Below, piece after piece: positions 35,756-45,336 of a DNA stretch of 64,000 nt (the stretch's first letter is position 1; each line of letters starts with the position of its first letter). A program made the position numbers and the translations under genes. The DNA lies in the NCBI RefSeq assembly GCF_048263965.1, contig NZ_JBLXDO010000011.1:77476-141475 (forward strand). The letters are read 5' to 3'. This DNA is from Ferrimonas sp048263965. GTDB taxonomy: Bacteria; Pseudomonadota; Gammaproteobacteria; Enterobacterales; Shewanellaceae. The notes beneath the pieces are model-generated. The model did not search any database, was not told the origin of the DNA, and saw only the letters and a list, made by a program, of their open reading frames with translations.

Positions 35756-35783
35756 CGAAGGCAGTCAGCAAAGTCGAGATCTC

Positions 35784-36746
35784 CTAGAGGATGGGGGTCA
35801 TCTCCAGGCCCACACCGATGCGGTTGGTGCGGACGTTATAGTCGATGAGGCTCTCACCATAGCCGTAGTAGTACTGCACATAGCCACGCACCTTGCGGCC
35901 TAAGGGGAAGCTCCACCCCAGCTCCACCGCCCCACGGTTCTCATCGAAGTCCAGGTTGTTGCGGAACAGGCCGCTGAAGGTATGGTCGTTGTGTTTGTAA
36001 ACCAATCCAAGCTCTCCGTAGCCCATGTAATCGAGGATGTCCGGGTTGTCATCCCCCTTGGAGTCTTCGGGGGATTCCTTCTCATCCTCTGGCAGGCGGT
36101 ACCAGGCTCGGGCCAATACGGTCCAGTCATCCTTCTCAAACACCAGGGAGCCGATGATGCGGTTCCAGGAGCGACTCTTCTCCTCATTCTGACCGTTGGA
36201 CTGGTGATTGATCCCCAGCACCCAGAAGGGCACCAGCCAATCTCCCAGCTGCCAGTCGACACTCTGCACCCAGAACAGCTCCGGCTCATGGTTGGTTTCC
36301 CTGAAGGGCGCGGAGTATTCACTGTTGTACGCCTGCCACCAACTCTGGTTGGTGTAGGCGAAAAACAGCCGACCACTGTCATCCAGCAAAGGCACCGTCA
36401 GAGGCATCTTGAAACTGAACTGGAACTTCATCTCTGTGTGCTGCAGGGGCAACTCATCCGGGTCGAACGGCGCCTGATTCGGCGTCTGGTTGAAGGTAAA
36501 GGGCAGCACATAGTTATTTTTATGGGCGGTCAGACTGAAATCAGAGGCGTTGCTGATCCGCTCCTCGGCGATGCGGTGATCCAGGGCACTGTCGTGAAGC
36601 TCACGCTCTGGATTCAGCTTCTCCTCGCAGAGGATCTTGACCTCGGCTACGGTAACGTCGCCAACGGACTCTTTCACCGCATTCAGCAAACAGGCATCCA
36701 TGTCGGTCATCTGGGGGGCTGCGGCCATCATCAGCAGGGTTAGCAT
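35784..36746 (-). CDS. pldA: Outer-membrane phospholipase A (OMPLA)
   Basis: Calcium-dependent outer-membrane phospholipase that hydrolyses misplaced phospholipids. The 320-aa barrel carries the active-site segment NHQSNGQ with His181 and Ser183 (the H-x-S pair of OMPLA), followed by SRSWNR with the catalytic Asn. The first strand follows LTAHKNNYVLPFTFN as in PldA, and strands continue to GVGLEMTPIL. The SD AAGGAATTG is good. The signal peptide is short (MLTLLMMAAAP). Confidence 0.95.
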   Translation of the reverse strand: MLTLLMMAAAPQMTDMDACLLNAVKESVGDVTVAEVKILCEEKLNPERELHDSALDHRIAEERISNASDFSLTAHKNNYVLPFTFNQTPNQAPFDPDELPLQHTEMKFQFSFKMPLTVPLLDDSGRLFFAYTNQSWWQAYNSEYSAPFRETNHEPELFWVQSVDWQLGDWLVPFWVLGINHQSNGQNEEKSRSWNRIIGSLVFEKDDWTVLARAWYRLPEDEKESPEDSKGDDNPDILDYMGYGELGLVYKHNDHTFSGLFRNNLDFDENRGAVELGWSFPLGRKVRGYVQYYYGYGESLIDYNVRTNRIGVGLEMTPIL

Positions 36747-36807
36747 GACAATTCCTTTGTAAACTCAGTTCATTAATTGCTATGTTATCAGATGGTTCTA
36801 CCACCAT

Positions 36808-36836
36808 AAAAAAAACCGGCCTCAGGCCGGTTTTTT
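36808..36836. terminator. Bidirectional terminator downstream of the chemoreceptor gene
   Basis: AACCGGCC-tca-GGCCGGTT with T/A tracts on both sides, in the pldA-chemoreceptor gap. It is best as the terminator of the minus-strand chemoreceptor gene. Confidence 0.9.
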
Positions 36837-36871
36837 CATCTGGTTAAGGCATCAGACCCAAGGATGTGGCT

Positions 36872-38251
36872 TTACGCCTTGAGGTCCTTCACCAGGCCTT
36901 CAATCACCGTGGCCTGCTGAGCGATGCGTTCCACGTTGGAGGCGCTGTCGCGAATCATCCCCACCACCTCATGGGACTGGGCACGCACCCGCTCAAGACT
37001 GGCGGCGATCTCGGCGGCCACACTGCCCTGCTGAGTTGCCGCGGCGGCAATCTCGGCGCTGCGATCGGAGATGGTGACATTCAGACCGCTGATCTGCTCA
37101 ATCTCACCATGAACCGCAGACATCAGTTCCTGGCTCTGGTGGGCATTGTTCACCGTGCTCTCGGTCACCTGCAGCAGCCCCTTGCTGTGGTTCTGCAACC
37201 CTTCCACCATTCCCTGGATCTCCACGGTCGCCTGTTGAGTGCTGCTGGCCAGGGTGCGGACCTCATCGGCCACCACGGCGAAGCCTCGCCCCTGCTCCCC
37301 GGCGCGGGCGGCCTCGATGGCGGCATTCAACGCCAGCAGGTTGGTCTGCTCACTGATGGCGTTGATGGTGGTCAGTACCTTGCCAATCTCGACAGTGCTG
37401 GCATCCAGATCGGTGACGGCGCGCTGGGCCTGTTCAATCTCCTGAGCCAGGTCGGCGATGGCGCCACGGGTCTGGTCCACCTTCTGCTGGCCCTGGTTGG
37501 AGGCCTGAGCGGCATCCTGGGTCAGGGTGGAGGAGTCTTCGGAGTGAGCGGCCACTTCACGAATGGAGGCTTCCATCTCGACACTGGCGCCAGCCAGACC
37601 ATCGATCTGTGACTGCTGATCTTCCGCCAGCACCTCGGACTGCTGGCTCATGGCCGCCAACTCATTGCCGATACTGGTCAGCAAAGAGGCGGCGTTCCTC
37701 ATCTCCAGCACCAGCTGCTGCTCCCGCTCGGTCACCTTATCGATGGTGATCGCCAGCAGGCTGAACTCATCCCTCACCGGGAAGTAGTTCAGACGTTGCA
37801 CCAGATCGCCGTCGGCCAGGTTATTCAGCGCCTTATAGGTACTGAACATGGCACCGCCGATGAAGGTCATGATGTAGTAACTGGTCATCAGGCTCAGCAG
37901 CAACAGGGCACCCAGCAGGGTCCACTGCCAGCCTGACACCTGGCTGAGCAGGCCAGACTCAGGTTCAGCAACCACCTGGTAGTTGCTGCCCTGCCCCTCG
38001 ACCCTCAAACCACTCTCTTTAAGCAGCGTCCGGGCCTCGTCGGCAGAAACGGAGCCGGCACTCAGCAGTTGGGACACCAGTTGTTGTTGTTGCAGGCTTT
38101 CCAGTTTCTGTGACTGGTTGGATTGATGGGTCAGGACCCAACCGGCAAACAACAGGGTAATCAGGGGAAGCAGGAACAGAAGGTAAAATTTCTCTCTCAG
38201 GTTCAGGTGGATAAGCCACTTATCTATCCAACGGAAGGCAACTTCTTTCAT
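36872..38251 (-). CDS. Methyl-accepting chemotaxis protein
   Basis: 459 aa from ATG 38251. TM1 lies about 20-40 and TM2 about 108-130. The periplasmic part is only about 65 residues, Gln/Ser/Leu-rich, too small for a dCACHE or four-helix ligand domain. A HAMP-like linker follows, then the signalling coiled coil with the conserved tip EIGKVLTTINAISEQTNLLALNAAIEAAR (seen here as separate motifs) and GRGFAVVADEVRTLA. The ligand is unknown. No CheW/CheR-binding C-terminal pentapeptide is seen (it ends VKDLKA). Confidence 0.93.
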   Translation of the reverse strand: MKEVAFRWIDKWLIHLNLREKFYLLFLLPLITLLFAGWVLTHQSNQSQKLESLQQQQLVSQLLSAGSVSADEARTLLKESGLRVEGQGSNYQVVAEPESGLLSQVSGWQWTLLGALLLLSLMTSYYIMTFIGGAMFSTYKALNNLADGDLVQRLNYFPVRDEFSLLAITIDKVTEREQQLVLEMRNAASLLTSIGNELAAMSQQSEVLAEDQQSQIDGLAGASVEMEASIREVAAHSEDSSTLTQDAAQASNQGQQKVDQTRGAIADLAQEIEQAQRAVTDLDASTVEIGKVLTTINAISEQTNLLALNAAIEAARAGEQGRGFAVVADEVRTLASSTQQATVEIQGMVEGLQNHSKGLLQVTESTVNNAHQSQELMSAVHGEIEQISGLNVTISDRSAEIAAAATQQGSVAAEIAASLERVRAQSHEVVGMIRDSASNVERIAQQATVIEGLVKDLKA

Positions 38252-38398
38252 TCCGACCACTCTCAGAATTCGACTAAGAAACAGACCAGCAAGAGACACG
38301 AATGCGCATATACCGATCCCCTAAAACCCGCCCAGTATATAACGTCGCTGTTACAAGAAAAGCCCGACCTGTATCTAATTTAGTTTCCTTGTTGTATT

Positions 38399-39061
38399 TC
38401 AGTTACTTTCCCGAAAGGTTCGGCCCAATCTTTCGATCCACCAGTCGATGGCCCCCTTGATACCGGCAATAGGATCCACCAGGTTATCCAAATCCTTATC
38501 GCCTTGACGCCTGTCGATGGCCGCCACCAAAGGCTCACCTGTGGCACCGTCTCTCACCAACAGCTCCACGGTGCCTTCACCCACATTAGTGTGTTCACCG
38601 GTCACCACCTTGGACAGGGTGGAGATCCCAAGCCCCACAGGCAACAGAGTGCTGGTGACCGCCAAGATGGGGTTGGGGGTTTCGATGTTGGTCAATGCCA
38701 GACTCAGCCTCAGGGTCTGGGCATCGGCCTCCTCCACCAGCGTAAAGTGACCTTCGAGGCGCTTCAGCAGAGCCTGAGTCAGATACTCGGTCAACTCCAC
38801 CACTTGATCTTCATTCAGGGGGTAATCCTCATCCACCACTACCCAGACCTGGTCCAGCTTGATTTTGTTGTAGTTTTTCAGTTTATCTTTAAAACTTTCC
38901 ATTGAGCTGATCCCTTTACCTGCCCACACCAGGTCAACACCACCAGGGGGGCCTGGGCGGAAATCATCGAATCCCTGGAACAGGGCATGATGATTATTTT
39001 GAGGCGATGCGGCACAACCCAACAGGATTGTGGTCAATAGCATAGGAAGGACCCGTTTCAT
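38399..39061 (-). CDS. DUF3313-like lipoprotein
   Basis: 220 aa from ATG 39061. The lipoprotein signal is MKRVLPMLLTTILLGCAAS (lipobox LLGC). The mature part has VWVVVDEDYPLNEDQVVELTEYL, TLRLSLALTNIETPNP and GTVELLVRDGATGEPLVAAIDRR, the last resembling the DUF3313 pattern. It ends WWIERLGRTFRESN. The function is unknown. A longer upstream frame overlaps the photolyase promoter region and lacks support. It diverges from the cryptochrome gene. Confidence 0.8.
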   Translation of the reverse strand: MKRVLPMLLTTILLGCAASPQNNHHALFQGFDDFRPGPPGGVDLVWAGKGISSMESFKDKLKNYNKIKLDQVWVVVDEDYPLNEDQVVELTEYLTQALLKRLEGHFTLVEEADAQTLRLSLALTNIETPNPILAVTSTLLPVGLGISTLSKVVTGEHTNVGEGTVELLVRDGATGEPLVAAIDRRQGDKDLDNLVDPIAGIKGAIDWWIERLGRTFRESN

Positions 39062-39128
39062 GGAGTCACCGTAGACAGATAGAGAAGGGCTACAATTTAA
39101 CTTAAACAGAAAGAGCAGTGAAACTGAA

Positions 39129-40421
39129 ATGACTATTTTGGTGCTGTTTGAACACAATTTGAGGCTGGATGACAATCCCCTTCTGGCCAGGGCCGCGCAA
39201 CTCGGCGGGGAACTATTGTGCGTTTCCCTGGGTGACCCCCTGGGTCAGCCTGGCTCCTACGGCCTGAGACGGATTGGACACCGACGCCAACACTTTCTGC
39301 ACCAGTCCCGACAAGAGCTGCACAGCGCTCTAACCAGGCTTGGGCAACAACTGGTGCTGATTCGACAACCGGTCATTCCTGCCCTGTCCCGGCTGATTGA
39401 GCGTCACGACGTTACCCACCTGGTGAGACAACGCCCCCTGGCCAGCAACGAACAGGCGCTGAGCTGGTACCTCACCCGCCGCCACCCCGGCCTCAGTCTG
39501 CAACATGTGGATGGCCATACCCTGTTTGATCTGGAGCAACTCCCCTTCGACATTGAAGATCTTCCCCCCAGCTACAGCGCGTTTCGCCGTGCCCTGCAGC
39601 CAATCAAAGTGAGAGCGCCAACGCCAGCCCCCCACAGCCTGCCCGCGCCACCACCGGAGGTCACTCCCTGGCCCCACATCAGCCAGCACAGAGTCCGCCC
39701 CTTTATCGGCGGCGAATCTCAGGGGCAGAGACAGTTGGCCCACTATCTGGATGGTCCGGCTCCTGGACACTACAAGGAAACCCGCAACGATCTGGAGGGG
39801 TGGCAGAACTCCGCCAAGTGGTCACCCTGGCTGGCAGCGGGATGCCTGTCGCCCCGACGCATCTGGCAGGCCCTGTGTCACTACGAGCTGACTTGGGGCG
39901 CCAACGACTCCACCGAATGGCTGAAAAGAGAGCTGTTGTGGCGGGAATACTTCCAGTGGTACGCCATGAAATGGGGTCGGCGACTCTTTCAGTTCGGGGG
40001 CATTGGCCAGAAACGGCCTCTCACCAGCTTCTACCCGACCCGGTTCATCCAGTGGTGCCAGGGCACCACCCCCTACCCCCTGGTAAACGCCTGCATGCAT
40101 GAGCTCAACGAAACCGGCTACCTCTCCAACCGCGGCCGCCAATTGGTGGCCAGCGCCCTGGTCAACGAGTTGCAACTGGACTGGCGCTGCGGGGCGGCCT
40201 ACTTCGAACAGCAACTTATCGACTACGACGTCAGCAGTAACTGGGGAAACTGGCAGTACATCGCCGGCGTCGGTGCCGATCCCCGGGGCGGACGCCACTT
40301 CGACCTGGATAAGCAGAGCAGGCTGCACGACCCCAAGGGGCATTACACCCACAAATGGCGAGGTGATAACCCCGTGGCACTCGCTAAGAGCCCCGTTGAT
40401 TGGCCAGAGGATGCGCCATGA
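39129..40421 (+). CDS. Cryptochrome DASH (single-strand DNA photolyase family)
   Basis: Flavoprotein of 430 aa. The N-terminal antenna domain begins ILVLFEHNLRLDDNPLL. FAD-domain markers are HYKETRNDLEG, SAKWSPWLAAGCLSPRRIW, LSNRGRQLVASALVNEL, LDWRCGAAYFEQQL and YDVSSNWGNWQYIAGVG. This combination is diagnostic for CRY-DASH, which repairs pyrimidine dimers mainly in single-stranded or loop DNA and may have signalling roles. The stop overlaps the next photolyase gene (ATGA), so the two are coupled. Confidence 0.93.
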   Translation: MTILVLFEHNLRLDDNPLLARAAQLGGELLCVSLGDPLGQPGSYGLRRIGHRRQHFLHQSRQELHSALTRLGQQLVLIRQPVIPALSRLIERHDVTHLVRQRPLASNEQALSWYLTRRHPGLSLQHVDGHTLFDLEQLPFDIEDLPPSYSAFRRALQPIKVRAPTPAPHSLPAPPPEVTPWPHISQHRVRPFIGGESQGQRQLAHYLDGPAPGHYKETRNDLEGWQNSAKWSPWLAAGCLSPRRIWQALCHYELTWGANDSTEWLKRELLWREYFQWYAMKWGRRLFQFGGIGQKRPLTSFYPTRFIQWCQGTTPYPLVNACMHELNETGYLSNRGRQLVASALVNELQLDWRCGAAYFEQQLIDYDVSSNWGNWQYIAGVGADPRGGRHFDLDKQSRLHDPKGHYTHKWRGDNPVALAKSPVDWPEDAP

Positions 40422-41962
40422 CCCCAACCCTCAGGCTGGTCCTCGGGGACCAGCTCAATGCCCATCACTCCTGGTTCCAGCAGGTAGAGCCCAACTGCCT
40501 CTACCTGCTGGCTGAGTTGAAACAGGAAACCGACTACGTCCGCCACCATCTGCAGAAAGTGGCAGCCATCTTCCTGGCCATGGAGGCCTTTGCCCGCCAT
40601 CTCAGAGCCCAGGGTCATCAGGTGCTGCACCTGACTCTGGACGAAACCCAGAGGTTCGACTCCCTGCCTCAATTGCTGATGCACCACTGCGCCCTGCATG
40701 AGGTCACCAGGCTGCAGTACCAGACTCCCGATGAGTTTCGCCTGGAACAGCAGCTGGCCCAGATGCGCCTTCCGGGCATTGAGGTCGACAGTGTAGAGAG
40801 TGAACACTTTCTCCTGCCCCGTTCGGCGATTGCCGGCTACTTTCCCTCAGACCGGCCCCTGAAGATGGAAACCTTCTACCGCAGGATGCGACGAGAGCAT
40901 GAGCTGTTGATGGAAGGGGAGAAGCCCCAGGGAGGACAGTGGAACTTCGACGCCCGAAACCGCAACCCCATCAGCGACATGGAAGCCCTGGCGGTTCCCA
41001 GTCCCTGCCTGTTTGCCAATGATTGCCGCTCTACCCTGGCACGCATCGAACGTCATGGCATCGACACCCTGGGGCACTGTCCAGAGCAGTTGATCTGGCC
41101 AGTCACCCGACTGCAGTCCCTGCAACAACTCCAACACTTCTGCCGCTACCTGCTGCCGCACTTCGGACAATTCCAGGACGCCCTGACGGAAACCGGCCCC
41201 TACGCCTGGACCCTGTATCACGCCAGGCTCTCCTTCGCCCTGAACACCAAGATGCTGCACCCCATGGAGGTGATCCGGGCTGCCATCGCCGCCCATGAAC
41301 ACCACCCTGAAGAGATCGCCCTGGCTCAGGTGGAGGGGTTCGTCCGTCAAATACTCGGATGGCGGGAGTATATCAGGGGGATCTACTGGAGCCGGATGCC
41401 CGGCTACCAGCACCTCAATTGCCTGGAGGCCGATCGGGCCCTGCCCTCCTGGTTCTGGAACGGGGACACCCGGATGCGTTGCCTCTTCCAGACCATAGGT
41501 CAGTCACTGGATTACGGCTACGCCCACCACATTCAACGGCTGATGGTCACCGGCACCTTCTGCCTGCTGGCCGGCATCGACCCGGACGAGGTGGACCAGT
41601 GGTACCTGGGGATCTACGTCGATGCCTTCCAGTGGGTTGAGCTGCCCAATACCAGGGGGATGAGCCAGTACGCCGATGGCGGGGTGCTGGCCACCAAACC
41701 CTACGCAGCCAGTGCCAACTACCTCAATAAGATGGGTAACCATTGCCGCAAGTGTGTCTATGATCCCAAGGCCAAGGTCGGTGACAACGCCTGTCCCTAC
41801 AACAGCCTCTACTGGCACTTCATCAACCGACACAGCGACCGCTTCGCCCACCACCCCAGGATGGGCATGATCTACCGTCACTGGTTCGGCATGGATCCAC
41901 AGCAGCAGGAAGCGGTACTGGCTCAGGCGGAAAGCTACCTGAGCGACCTTGATAGCCTCTGA
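40418..41962 (+). CDS. FeS-type cryptochrome/photolyase (FeS-BCP, 6-4 photolyase group)
   Basis: 514 aa from ATG 40418. It begins LRLVLGDQLNAHHSWF, typical of the bacterial iron-sulfur cryptochrome/photolyase group that includes Agrobacterium PhrB. The C-terminal half contains FAD-domain segments (ILGWREYIRGIYW, NTRGMSQYADGG) and the cluster cysteines: one in TGTFCLLAG and three in HCRKCVYD and NACPYN. The PhrB relatives repair 6-4 photoproducts, so with CRY-DASH the pair could handle both main UV lesions (inference). The 4-bp overlap indicates a bicistronic mRNA. Confidence 0.92.
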   Translation: MTPTLRLVLGDQLNAHHSWFQQVEPNCLYLLAELKQETDYVRHHLQKVAAIFLAMEAFARHLRAQGHQVLHLTLDETQRFDSLPQLLMHHCALHEVTRLQYQTPDEFRLEQQLAQMRLPGIEVDSVESEHFLLPRSAIAGYFPSDRPLKMETFYRRMRREHELLMEGEKPQGGQWNFDARNRNPISDMEALAVPSPCLFANDCRSTLARIERHGIDTLGHCPEQLIWPVTRLQSLQQLQHFCRYLLPHFGQFQDALTETGPYAWTLYHARLSFALNTKMLHPMEVIRAAIAAHEHHPEEIALAQVEGFVRQILGWREYIRGIYWSRMPGYQHLNCLEADRALPSWFWNGDTRMRCLFQTIGQSLDYGYAHHIQRLMVTGTFCLLAGIDPDEVDQWYLGIYVDAFQWVELPNTRGMSQYADGGVLATKPYAASANYLNKMGNHCRKCVYDPKAKVGDNACPYNSLYWHFINRHSDRFAHHPRMGMIYRHWFGMDPQQQEAVLAQAESYLSDLDSL

Positions 41963-42061
41963 AAAGCGGCAGAGAGAGGGGCCGGCAAATTGTCAGCGCT
42001 TTTCTGCCACCGAACAGGGTTCTCAGCTTCCTGGGTACTACAGGCGCAGTACTGAAGCCAT

Positions 42062-42089
42062 AAAAAAACCCGGCACAGGCCGGGCTTTT
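42062..42089. terminator. Bidirectional terminator between the photolyase and gsk genes
   Basis: CCCGGC-acag-GCCGGG stem with an A7 tract on one side and TTTT on the other, between convergent genes. Confidence 0.88.
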
Positions 42090-42107
42090 CTTTGCGCGGA
42101 AAGCGAA

Positions 42108-43409
42108 TTACCGCTCCCAGTAAGCCTCTTCCAGGCTGTCCTCACGCTCAGGCAGCGCCCGGGACAGTCGCGGAGAGTGCTGGGCCAGCACCTCGTAGCT
42201 CACACGGTTGGCGTACTTGCAGATCTGAGAGAAGGAGGAGTAACACAGCCCATCATAACGATGCTTGCTGGAGGTGGGCAGGTTCTTCTTGTGATAGAAG
42301 TTGGCCGCCATGTCGTGCAGCAGGGCAGACAGGGCGCCGTCACCGGCACCATTGGTGTTGCGGATCTTCTCCGGGCCGCCCATGAAGGGGGCGATGTGGG
42401 AGAACACCTTCAGCGGCTGCTCGCAGTCCTCTTTGCGCATGGGGCGGGAGAACTCGTACTGGTTGAACTCGGGGATGGAGCCTGGCAGCAGAGTGTGGCT
42501 GGTGGGGCGCTTCACCTCGTCGCTGGAGTAACCGGCCATGTAGAGGCCGGCAGGACCCGCGGTGCACAGCACCAGATCACACCACTCCAGGGTCTGTTCA
42601 CAGGCCAGCAGGATGTCCCGCTTACCGGTCAGCGCTTCCGCCTCCTCCTCGTTCATCGCCAGTACGTCCACATGGTCATTGATGAACTCCTGCCACCACT
42701 GGGGATCCTCTTCGATGAGGAAGCGGGTACCCAGGGTCAGTACCACAGGCACGCCAACCTCTTTGGCGTAGGCGATGGCGGTCATGGCGGCATCGGTAAT
42801 GGGGTCATCACCGGCACGCATCAGGTAGGCGGTCAGCACCAGGGCGGCGCCACTCTGCACCAGGGTCTTGTCGATGAAACCCGGGGTCAGCTTATCCATG
42901 GCGCCCTTGGAGATGGCGAAGGTACGCTCACCGCACTGGCTGATCAGGGTGAAACAACGACCGATGGGGCCGTCCACCGGCTCCAGGTGGTTCAGATCCA
43001 CCCGGCTGGAGGTGGCGCTCAGATAACGGTAGGCGTAGCTGCCAATCAGGATATTGCGGCTCATCACCCCAAACAGCACCGAGCGGTCATCCGCCAGGGT
43101 GGAGTAGTTGTGCAGGGTGTTGCCGATGGTGCCACCGGCAAACTCATTGGTGACCAGCGCCTTGCCCTTCAGCTCCTCATAGAGGGCGTGAGCGGCGGCG
43201 TCGTCGATCAACATGGAGTTGCCTTTGCGCAGTCCGTGGCGGGCGATAAAGTCGTCATCGACCTTGGCTTCGATATCCACCAGGGTCTGATCGATGCCGG
43301 TAATGTGAATGTTCTTGGGACGAATGACCGGATTCAGTTCATTGGTCAGCGGATCACGGGCGTCGACAGGAAAATAGTGCTTTGACTTGCGTTGGCCAGG
43401 GAATTTCAT
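42108..43409 (-). CDS. gsk: Inosine/guanosine kinase
   Basis: PfkB-family nucleoside kinase that phosphorylates inosine and guanosine for purine salvage. ATG 43409 (MKFPGQRKSKHYFPVDARDPL) gives 433 aa, like E. coli Gsk (434), and the N-terminus is almost identical. Other markers are FAGGTIGNTLHNYS, GPIGRCFTLI, LAMNEEEAEALTG and the PfkB catalytic NTNGAGDGALSALLHD. It comes after hemH in the E. coli order apt-dnaX-...-adk-hemH-(aes)-gsk. The SD is weak. Confidence 0.96.
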   Translation of the reverse strand: MKFPGQRKSKHYFPVDARDPLTNELNPVIRPKNIHITGIDQTLVDIEAKVDDDFIARHGLRKGNSMLIDDAAAHALYEELKGKALVTNEFAGGTIGNTLHNYSTLADDRSVLFGVMSRNILIGSYAYRYLSATSSRVDLNHLEPVDGPIGRCFTLISQCGERTFAISKGAMDKLTPGFIDKTLVQSGAALVLTAYLMRAGDDPITDAAMTAIAYAKEVGVPVVLTLGTRFLIEEDPQWWQEFINDHVDVLAMNEEEAEALTGKRDILLACEQTLEWCDLVLCTAGPAGLYMAGYSSDEVKRPTSHTLLPGSIPEFNQYEFSRPMRKEDCEQPLKVFSHIAPFMGGPEKIRNTNGAGDGALSALLHDMAANFYHKKNLPTSSKHRYDGLCYSSFSQICKYANRVSYEVLAQHSPRLSRALPEREDSLEEAYWER

Positions 43410-43555
43410 TGGGCGGTAACCATGGCAGAAAAGGAGCGAAACGTCCTTGCTAGTGTAGACCCCGCCTTGCGTCATTGCGCTCCCTGGCGGGGTGACCCTG
43501 CCGGACCCGTTACGGGCCCGGATTGGCGCGGGATTCTAGCAGTTGCCGGTAGGGA

Positions 43556-44542
43556 TTACCAGCTCTGCATCTCGGCCTGGATCAACTCAGACATCATCTG
43601 GATGTGATCCGGCTCGGCATTGAGACAGGGAATAAACTGGTACCCCTTGCCGCCCGCCTCGATAAACTCCTCTTTACCCTCGATGGCGATCTCCTCCAGG
43701 GTCTCCAGGCAGTCGACAGAGAAGGCCGGAGTGATGATGTCGATAGAGGTCACCCCCTGTTTCGGCAGGGCTTCCAGGGTTTCATCCGTGTAGGGCGTCA
43801 GCCACTCCTCCTTGCCGAAACGGCTCTGGAAGCAGGCCATCCACTGTCCCTGGGACAACCCCAGGCGCTCGGCCACCAACTCGGCGGTGTGCAGGCACTG
43901 ACTCTGGTAGATGTCACCCTCATCCACGAAGCGCTTGGGCACTCCGTGGAAGGAGAGCAGCAGCTTCTGGCCACGCCCCTTCCTGTTCCAGTGAGACTGG
44001 ATGCTGCCCGCCAGGGCACTGATGTAGGCCGGATGGTCGTGGTAGTCACGCACCAGGCGGGTGTGGGGAATGGTGCGCATCTTGGCAAACTCCGCCGCCA
44101 GGCCATCAAACACCGCACCCGTGGTGGAGCAGGAGTACTGGGGAAACAGCGGCAGCACCACCACCTTGTCACACCCCTGGGCCTTGAGGCTCTCAAGGCC
44201 ATCATTCAGGGAGGGGGAGCCATAGGTCATCCCCAGGGCCACCGGCACCTTGATGCCCATGTCCTGCTCCAGGCGCGCCTCCAGGGCCTTCTGCTGCTCC
44301 AGGGAGATCACCATCAGTGGCGAGCCCTGCTCCTGCCACACTGACTGATAGGCTTTGGCCACTTTCTTGGGGCGGAAGGTCAGGACGATGCCGTTGAGGA
44401 TGGGCCACCACTGCCAGCGAGGCAGGTCCACCACACGGGGATCGCTGAGAAACTGCTTGAGGAAGGCGCGAACCGCGCTGGGAGTCGGGGCATCGGGTGT
44501 CCCCAGGTTAACCAGCAGAACGCCGGTAGTGCTCTTGTCCAT
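43556..44542 (-). CDS. hemH: Ferrochelatase
   Basis: Inserts Fe2+ into protoporphyrin IX in the last step of haem synthesis. 328 aa from ATG 44542 (a TTG three bases earlier is in frame). Motifs are GVLLVNLGTPDAP, LLSFHGVPKRFVDEGDIY with the metal-site His, WLTPYTDETLEAL and VDCLETLEEIAIEGKEEF with the catalytic Glu. Soluble proteobacterial type with no obvious [2Fe-2S] C-terminus. It is downstream of adk as in E. coli, but separated by a terminator. Confidence 0.96.
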   Translation of the reverse strand: MDKSTTGVLLVNLGTPDAPTPSAVRAFLKQFLSDPRVVDLPRWQWWPILNGIVLTFRPKKVAKAYQSVWQEQGSPLMVISLEQQKALEARLEQDMGIKVPVALGMTYGSPSLNDGLESLKAQGCDKVVVLPLFPQYSCSTTGAVFDGLAAEFAKMRTIPHTRLVRDYHDHPAYISALAGSIQSHWNRKGRGQKLLLSFHGVPKRFVDEGDIYQSQCLHTAELVAERLGLSQGQWMACFQSRFGKEEWLTPYTDETLEALPKQGVTSIDIITPAFSVDCLETLEEIAIEGKEEFIEAGGKGYQFIPCLNAEPDHIQMMSELIQAEMQSW

Positions 44543-44626
44543 CAATGAAACCTATCCAAAATTGGCCTGACGCCAGTATACGTGAGACTGCAGAGTTTGG
44601 TTTAACAATTGCCTGAATAGACAACG

Positions 44627-44653
44627 AAAAAAGCCCGCTGATCGCGGGCTTTT
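44627..44653 (-). terminator. Rho-independent terminator of adk
   Basis: AAAAGCCCGC-tgatc-GCGGGCTTTT, with an A/T tract on both sides; it lies 39 bp past the adk stop. Confidence 0.88.
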
Positions 44654-44691
44654 CGAAAAGAATCACATTTTGACGCAGAGTCAGTGGCAGC

Positions 44692-45336
44692 TTAGGCCAG
44701 CAGCTCGGCAATCTGACCGGAAACCTCGGTCACGGCCTGGGTGCCGTCCAGCTTGTGGTACTTGTTCAGGCCCTGCTCAGCAGCGGCGCTGTAGTAGTCC
44801 ACCAGAGGCTTGGTCTGCTCGTGGTACACGGCCAGGCGCTTACGCACGGTGGCTTCTTCGTCGTCGGCACGGATCACCAGCTCTTCGCCGGTCACGTCAT
44901 CCTTGCCTTCCGCCTTAGGCGGGTTGTACACCACGTGGTACACACGACCGGAGCCAGGGTGCACACGACGACCGCTCATGCGCTCTACGATAACCTGGTC
45001 GGCAACGTCGAACTCAATCACATGATCCACGTTGATACCGGCGTCCTTCATGGCGTCAGCCTGAGGCAGGGTGCGGGGGAAACCGTCCAGCAGGAAGCCA
45101 TTGGCACAGTCATCCTGTGCAATACGCTCCTTAACCAGGCCGATGATGATCTCATCGGAAACCAGTTGACCTGCGTCCATCACCTTCTTGGCTTCCAGAC
45201 CCAGGGGGGTACCAGCCTTGATGGCTGCTCGCAGCATGTCACCGGTGGAGATCTGGGGAATCCCGTACTTCTCCATAATGAATTGGGCTTGAGTTCCCTT
45301 TCCGGCGCCCGGCGCTCCCAACAGGATAATGCGCAT
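44692..45336 (-). CDS. adk: Adenylate kinase
   Basis: Interconverts AMP, ADP and ATP; 214 aa, the E. coli length. The P-loop is LLGAPGAGKGTQ, the AMP-binding segment is PQISTGDMLRAAI, and FLLDGFPRTLPQADAM is the family signature. The long LID domain (SGRRVHPGSGRVYHVVYNPP) lacks the four-Cys zinc site, as in enterobacterial Adk. The SD GAGAGGA is strong. It has its own terminator. Confidence 0.98.
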   Translation of the reverse strand: MRIILLGAPGAGKGTQAQFIMEKYGIPQISTGDMLRAAIKAGTPLGLEAKKVMDAGQLVSDEIIIGLVKERIAQDDCANGFLLDGFPRTLPQADAMKDAGINVDHVIEFDVADQVIVERMSGRRVHPGSGRVYHVVYNPPKAEGKDDVTGEELVIRADDEEATVRKRLAVYHEQTKPLVDYYSAAAEQGLNKYHKLDGTQAVTEVSGQIAELLA

